Of a stretch of 64,000 nucleotides of DNA, positions 61,229-64,000 are shown one piece after another. A program made the translations under genes and the position numbers. Under the pieces are notes generated by a model. The model was not told the DNA's origin. It saw only the letters and a list, made by a program, of their open reading frames with translations, and did not search any database. How positions within the stretch are numbered: the stretch's first letter is position 1; every line of letters starts with the position of its first letter. The stretch comes from Georgenia ruanii. Lineage in GTDB: Bacteria > Actinomycetota > Actinomycetes > Actinomycetales > Actinomycetaceae. Where the stretch lies: NCBI RefSeq assembly GCF_009193175.1, contig NZ_VUKE01000004.1, forward strand, positions 124,001-188,000. The letters run 5' to 3'.

Positions 61229-61505
61229 GGGCCCAGCCTGCCCCTCAGCGCCTGGCACCGGAAATCCGCCGGACGGCCGGCGAGCCGACCCCACCCGACG
61301 TGCCGGACGGCCGGTGAGCCGACCCCACCCGACGTGCCGGACGCCGCGCCCGGCACCGTCCCCGGTGCGCCCGGGCCATCGCCGGCGCCCGGGCGACGGC
61401 GCGGCGGGCGCGCAGGTTCGTGTAGCGCCCCGGACTGCGGGATACTGGGGGCCGACGTCGCCATGGGCGCCACCGCGCCGTGGCCAGCGAGGAAAGGATG
61501 TTTCC
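61229..61505. other. Divergent gap upstream of fdxA with a 34-bp tandem repeat
   Basis: 277 bp containing two and a partial third 34-bp unit (61268-61345) and a GGATACTGG near 61440, which may hold a -10 (GATACT, 61441-61446). No gene seen. Confidence 0.5.
61268..61345. repeat. 34-bp tandem repeat, about 2.3 copies
   Basis: Units start GCCGGACGGCCGG(C/T)GAGCC at 61268 and 61302 (one mismatch) with a partial third at 61336. Confidence 0.9.
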
Positions 61506-61823
61506 GTGACCTACGTGATCGCCCAGCCGTGCGTGGACGTCAAGGACCGGGCCTGCGTGGACGAGTGTCCCGTCGACTGCATCTACGAGGGCGCCCGCTC
61601 GCTGTACATCCACCCCGACGAGTGCGTGGACTGCGGCGCCTGCGAGCCGGTGTGCCCGGTCGAGGCGATCTTCTACGAGGACGACGTCCCGCAGATCTGG
61701 TCGGACTACTACCGCGCCAACGTCGAGTTCTTCAACGACCTCGGCTCGCCCGGCGGCGCGGCGAAGATGGGCGTCATCGACAAGGACGACCCGATGATCG
61801 CCGCCCTGCCCCCGCAGGCCTGA
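61506..61823 (+). CDS. fdxA: Ferredoxin (7Fe, FdxA/FdxC type)
   Basis: A 105-residue electron carrier. The N-terminal motif YVIAQPCVDVKDRACVDECPVDCIYEG and the second motif VDCGACEPVCPVEAIFYED carry the cysteines for one 3Fe-4S and one 4Fe-4S cluster, the layout of FdxA/FdxC of Actinobacteria. The C-terminal half (VPQIWSDYYRANVEFFNDLGSPGGAAKMGV) is typical. The GTG at 61506 has AGGAAAGG 8-9 bases upstream. It is followed within 2 bases by the aminotransferase gene, as in mycobacterial fdxC-Rv1178. Confidence 0.96.
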   Translation: MTYVIAQPCVDVKDRACVDECPVDCIYEGARSLYIHPDECVDCGACEPVCPVEAIFYEDDVPQIWSDYYRANVEFFNDLGSPGGAAKMGVIDKDDPMIAALPPQA

Positions 61824-61825
61824 GC

Positions 61826-62968
61826 GTGCCGCTCTACGGCCGAGCCCTGCCCGACTTCCCCTGGGACTCCCTCGCGCCGGCGAAGACCCGTGCCGCGGCG
61901 CACCCGGGCGGCATCGTCGACCTCTCCGTCGGCACGCCCGTCGACCCCACCCCCGCCGTCGCCCAGGAGGCGCTGCGGGCGGCGGCGAACGCCCCGGGCT
62001 ACCCGCAGACCGTCGGCACGCTGGCGCTGCGCGAGGCGGTGGTCGCCTGGTTCGCGCGGCGGCGCGGCGTGCCCGACCTCGGCGTCGACGGCGTGCTGCC
62101 CACCCTGGGGTCGAAGGAGATGGTCGCCCTGCTGCCCGCCCTGCTCGGGCTGGGCGAGGGCGACGTCGTCGTCCACCCGCAGGCGGCCTACCCCACCTAC
62201 GACGTCGGCGCCCGGCTGGCCGGGGCGACCCCCGTGCCGGTGGGCGAGGACCTCGCCGCCTGGCCCGAGCACGCGCGGCTCGTCTGGCTGAACTCCCCGG
62301 GCAACCCCGACGGGCACGTGCTCGGCGCCGACCAGCTCGCCGCGGTGGTGGCCTGGGCGCGCGAGCGCGGCGCCGTCGTCGCCTCCGACGAGTGCTACGC
62401 CGAGCTGCCCTGGCGTGCGCCGTGGACGAGCGAGGGCGTGCCCTCCCTGCTCGACCCCCGGGTGACCGGCGGGGACCACAGCGGCCTGCTGGTGCTGTAC
62501 TCGCTGAGCAAGCAGTCCAACCTGGCCGGGTACCGCGCGGCGTTCGTGGCCGGGGACCCGGCGCTGGTGCGGCCGCTGACGGAGGTGCGCAAGCACGCCG
62601 GGATGATCGTGCCCTTCCCCGTCCAGGAAGCGATGACCGCCGTCCTGGCCGACGACGCGCACGTCGAGGCCCAGCGCGAGCGCTACCGCGCCCGGCGCGA
62701 GGTGCTGCTCGGCGCCGTCGAGGCCGCCGGGCTGGAGCTGGACCCCGCCACCGCCGCCGGCCTCTACCTGTGGGTGCGCGCCGCCGGGCGCACGGACGTC
62801 GGCTCCTGGGAGCTCGTCGACGCCCTGGCCCACCGCGGCATCCTCGTGGCGCCGGGGACGTTCTACGGCCCCCGCGGCGAGGGGTACGTCCGGGTGGCGC
62901 TGACGGCCACGGACGAGCGGGTGGCCGCCGCCGCGGACCGGCTGGGCGGGGGCGGACGGCTGTTCTGA
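61826..62968 (+). CDS. dapC: Succinyldiaminopimelate transaminase (DapC-like aminotransferase)
   Basis: A 380-residue class I/II aminotransferase. The PLP lysine is in LYSLSKQSNLAGYRAAF; substrate and cofactor motifs include VDLSVGTPVDPTP, TLGSKEMVALLPALLGLGEGDVV, WLNSPGNPDGHVL and VASDECYAELPW. Actinobacterial homologues directly after fdxA/fdxC are assigned to the succinylase branch of lysine/diaminopimelate synthesis; the assignment here rests on that context. The GTG start is 2 bp after the fdxA stop without its own strong RBS, so it is coupled. Confidence 0.88.
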   Translation: MPLYGRALPDFPWDSLAPAKTRAAAHPGGIVDLSVGTPVDPTPAVAQEALRAAANAPGYPQTVGTLALREAVVAWFARRRGVPDLGVDGVLPTLGSKEMVALLPALLGLGEGDVVVHPQAAYPTYDVGARLAGATPVPVGEDLAAWPEHARLVWLNSPGNPDGHVLGADQLAAVVAWARERGAVVASDECYAELPWRAPWTSEGVPSLLDPRVTGGDHSGLLVLYSLSKQSNLAGYRAAFVAGDPALVRPLTEVRKHAGMIVPFPVQEAMTAVLADDAHVEAQRERYRARREVLLGAVEAAGLELDPATAAGLYLWVRAAGRTDVGSWELVDALAHRGILVAPGTFYGPRGEGYVRVALTATDERVAAAADRLGGGGRLF

Positions 62969-62975
62969 CGCCGTT

Positions 62976-62991
62976 TGTGCCGCGGGTCACA
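62976..62991. promoter_or_regulatory. CRP/GlxR-like site upstream of citrate synthase
   Basis: TGTGC-CGCGGG-TCACA differs from the TGTGA-N6-TCACA consensus at one position and lies about 37 bp upstream of the gltA -10 candidate. Confidence 0.45.
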
Positions 62992-63027
62992 GTGCGGGCG
63001 AATTCGAACGTGACGCTCGCAATGGCC

Positions 63028-63033
63028 TATCGT
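63028..63033 (+). promoter_or_regulatory. Candidate -10 (TATCGT) of citrate synthase
   Basis: TATCGT is about 95 bp before the ATG at 63129. No strong -35 is present, which would fit activator dependence. Confidence 0.4.
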
Positions 63034-63128
63034 TGTGTGTCGGATCACGCCCCCCTCGGGCGCCACCGGAGCCCGAGGGTTCGCAACGAGGCGCTCAACA
63101 GAGGGCCACATCCCGAGGAGGGGACCAC

Positions 63129-64000
<872 letters not shown>

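Overview
The window is a high-GC (about three quarters G+C by eye), gene-dense stretch of an actinobacterial chromosome. Three things indicate Actinobacteria: two mycothiol-type PIG-L deacetylases (Mca-like and MshB-like), actinobacterial gene orders (greA / DUF4307 / mca / small membrane protein; xseB-xseA-DUF3151 / ispH / rmuC / ychF; typA / mshB / membrane protein / fdxA / dapC), and frequent GTG starts, some leaderless. A Micrococcales-type organism (Georgenia or Cellulomonas relatives) fits, but no rRNA gene is present to settle it.

Layout. 1-6 kb: the C-terminal half of a large LuxR regulator, a DJ-1/PfpI protein, and a coupled operon of ABC ATPase, ABC permease, DesK-type histidine kinase and NarL-type response regulator. 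6-13 kb: a Bax-1/YccA membrane protein, FKBP isomerase, amidohydrolase, MsrA, AI-2E-type membrane protein and threonine ammonia-lyase. 12.8-20 kb: greA, DUF4307, mca, a small membrane protein, PPK2, TrhA, a Z-isoprenyl transferase and PIN-PhoH, close to the order known around greA/mca in mycobacteria. 20-28 kb: D-amino-acid dehydrogenase, beta carbonic anhydrase, an LpqY-SugABC-like sugar (trehalose?) importer and a PfkB sugar kinase. 28-34 kb: exonuclease VII, DUF3151, IspH, RmuC and YchF.

34.3-38.4 kb is a poorly conserved accessory segment. It holds an overlapping HTH / nucleotidyltransferase pair that looks like a toxin-antitoxin or abortive-infection module, a decayed FAD-monooxygenase fragment with a GACGCC microsatellite, a VOC protein and unrecognised sequence. 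It is the most likely place for something new. 38-40 kb returns to ordinary genes (YidD-like, nitrilase-like, HesB-like, GerW-like). 40.8-52.1 kb carries two complete peptide-type ABC importers back to back, each with two ATPase domains fused in one chain. 52-64 kb is the typA / mshB / fdxA / dapC block with a VanW-family wall protein, ending in citrate synthase (cut by the window edge).

Many genes are translationally coupled by ATGA or GTGA overlaps. A striking non-coding trait is the number of short imperfect tandem duplications, many with a 33-35 bp period. Several duplicate the last codons and stop codon of a gene. Several perfect dyads and one 103-bp inverted-repeat element lie in intergenic space.
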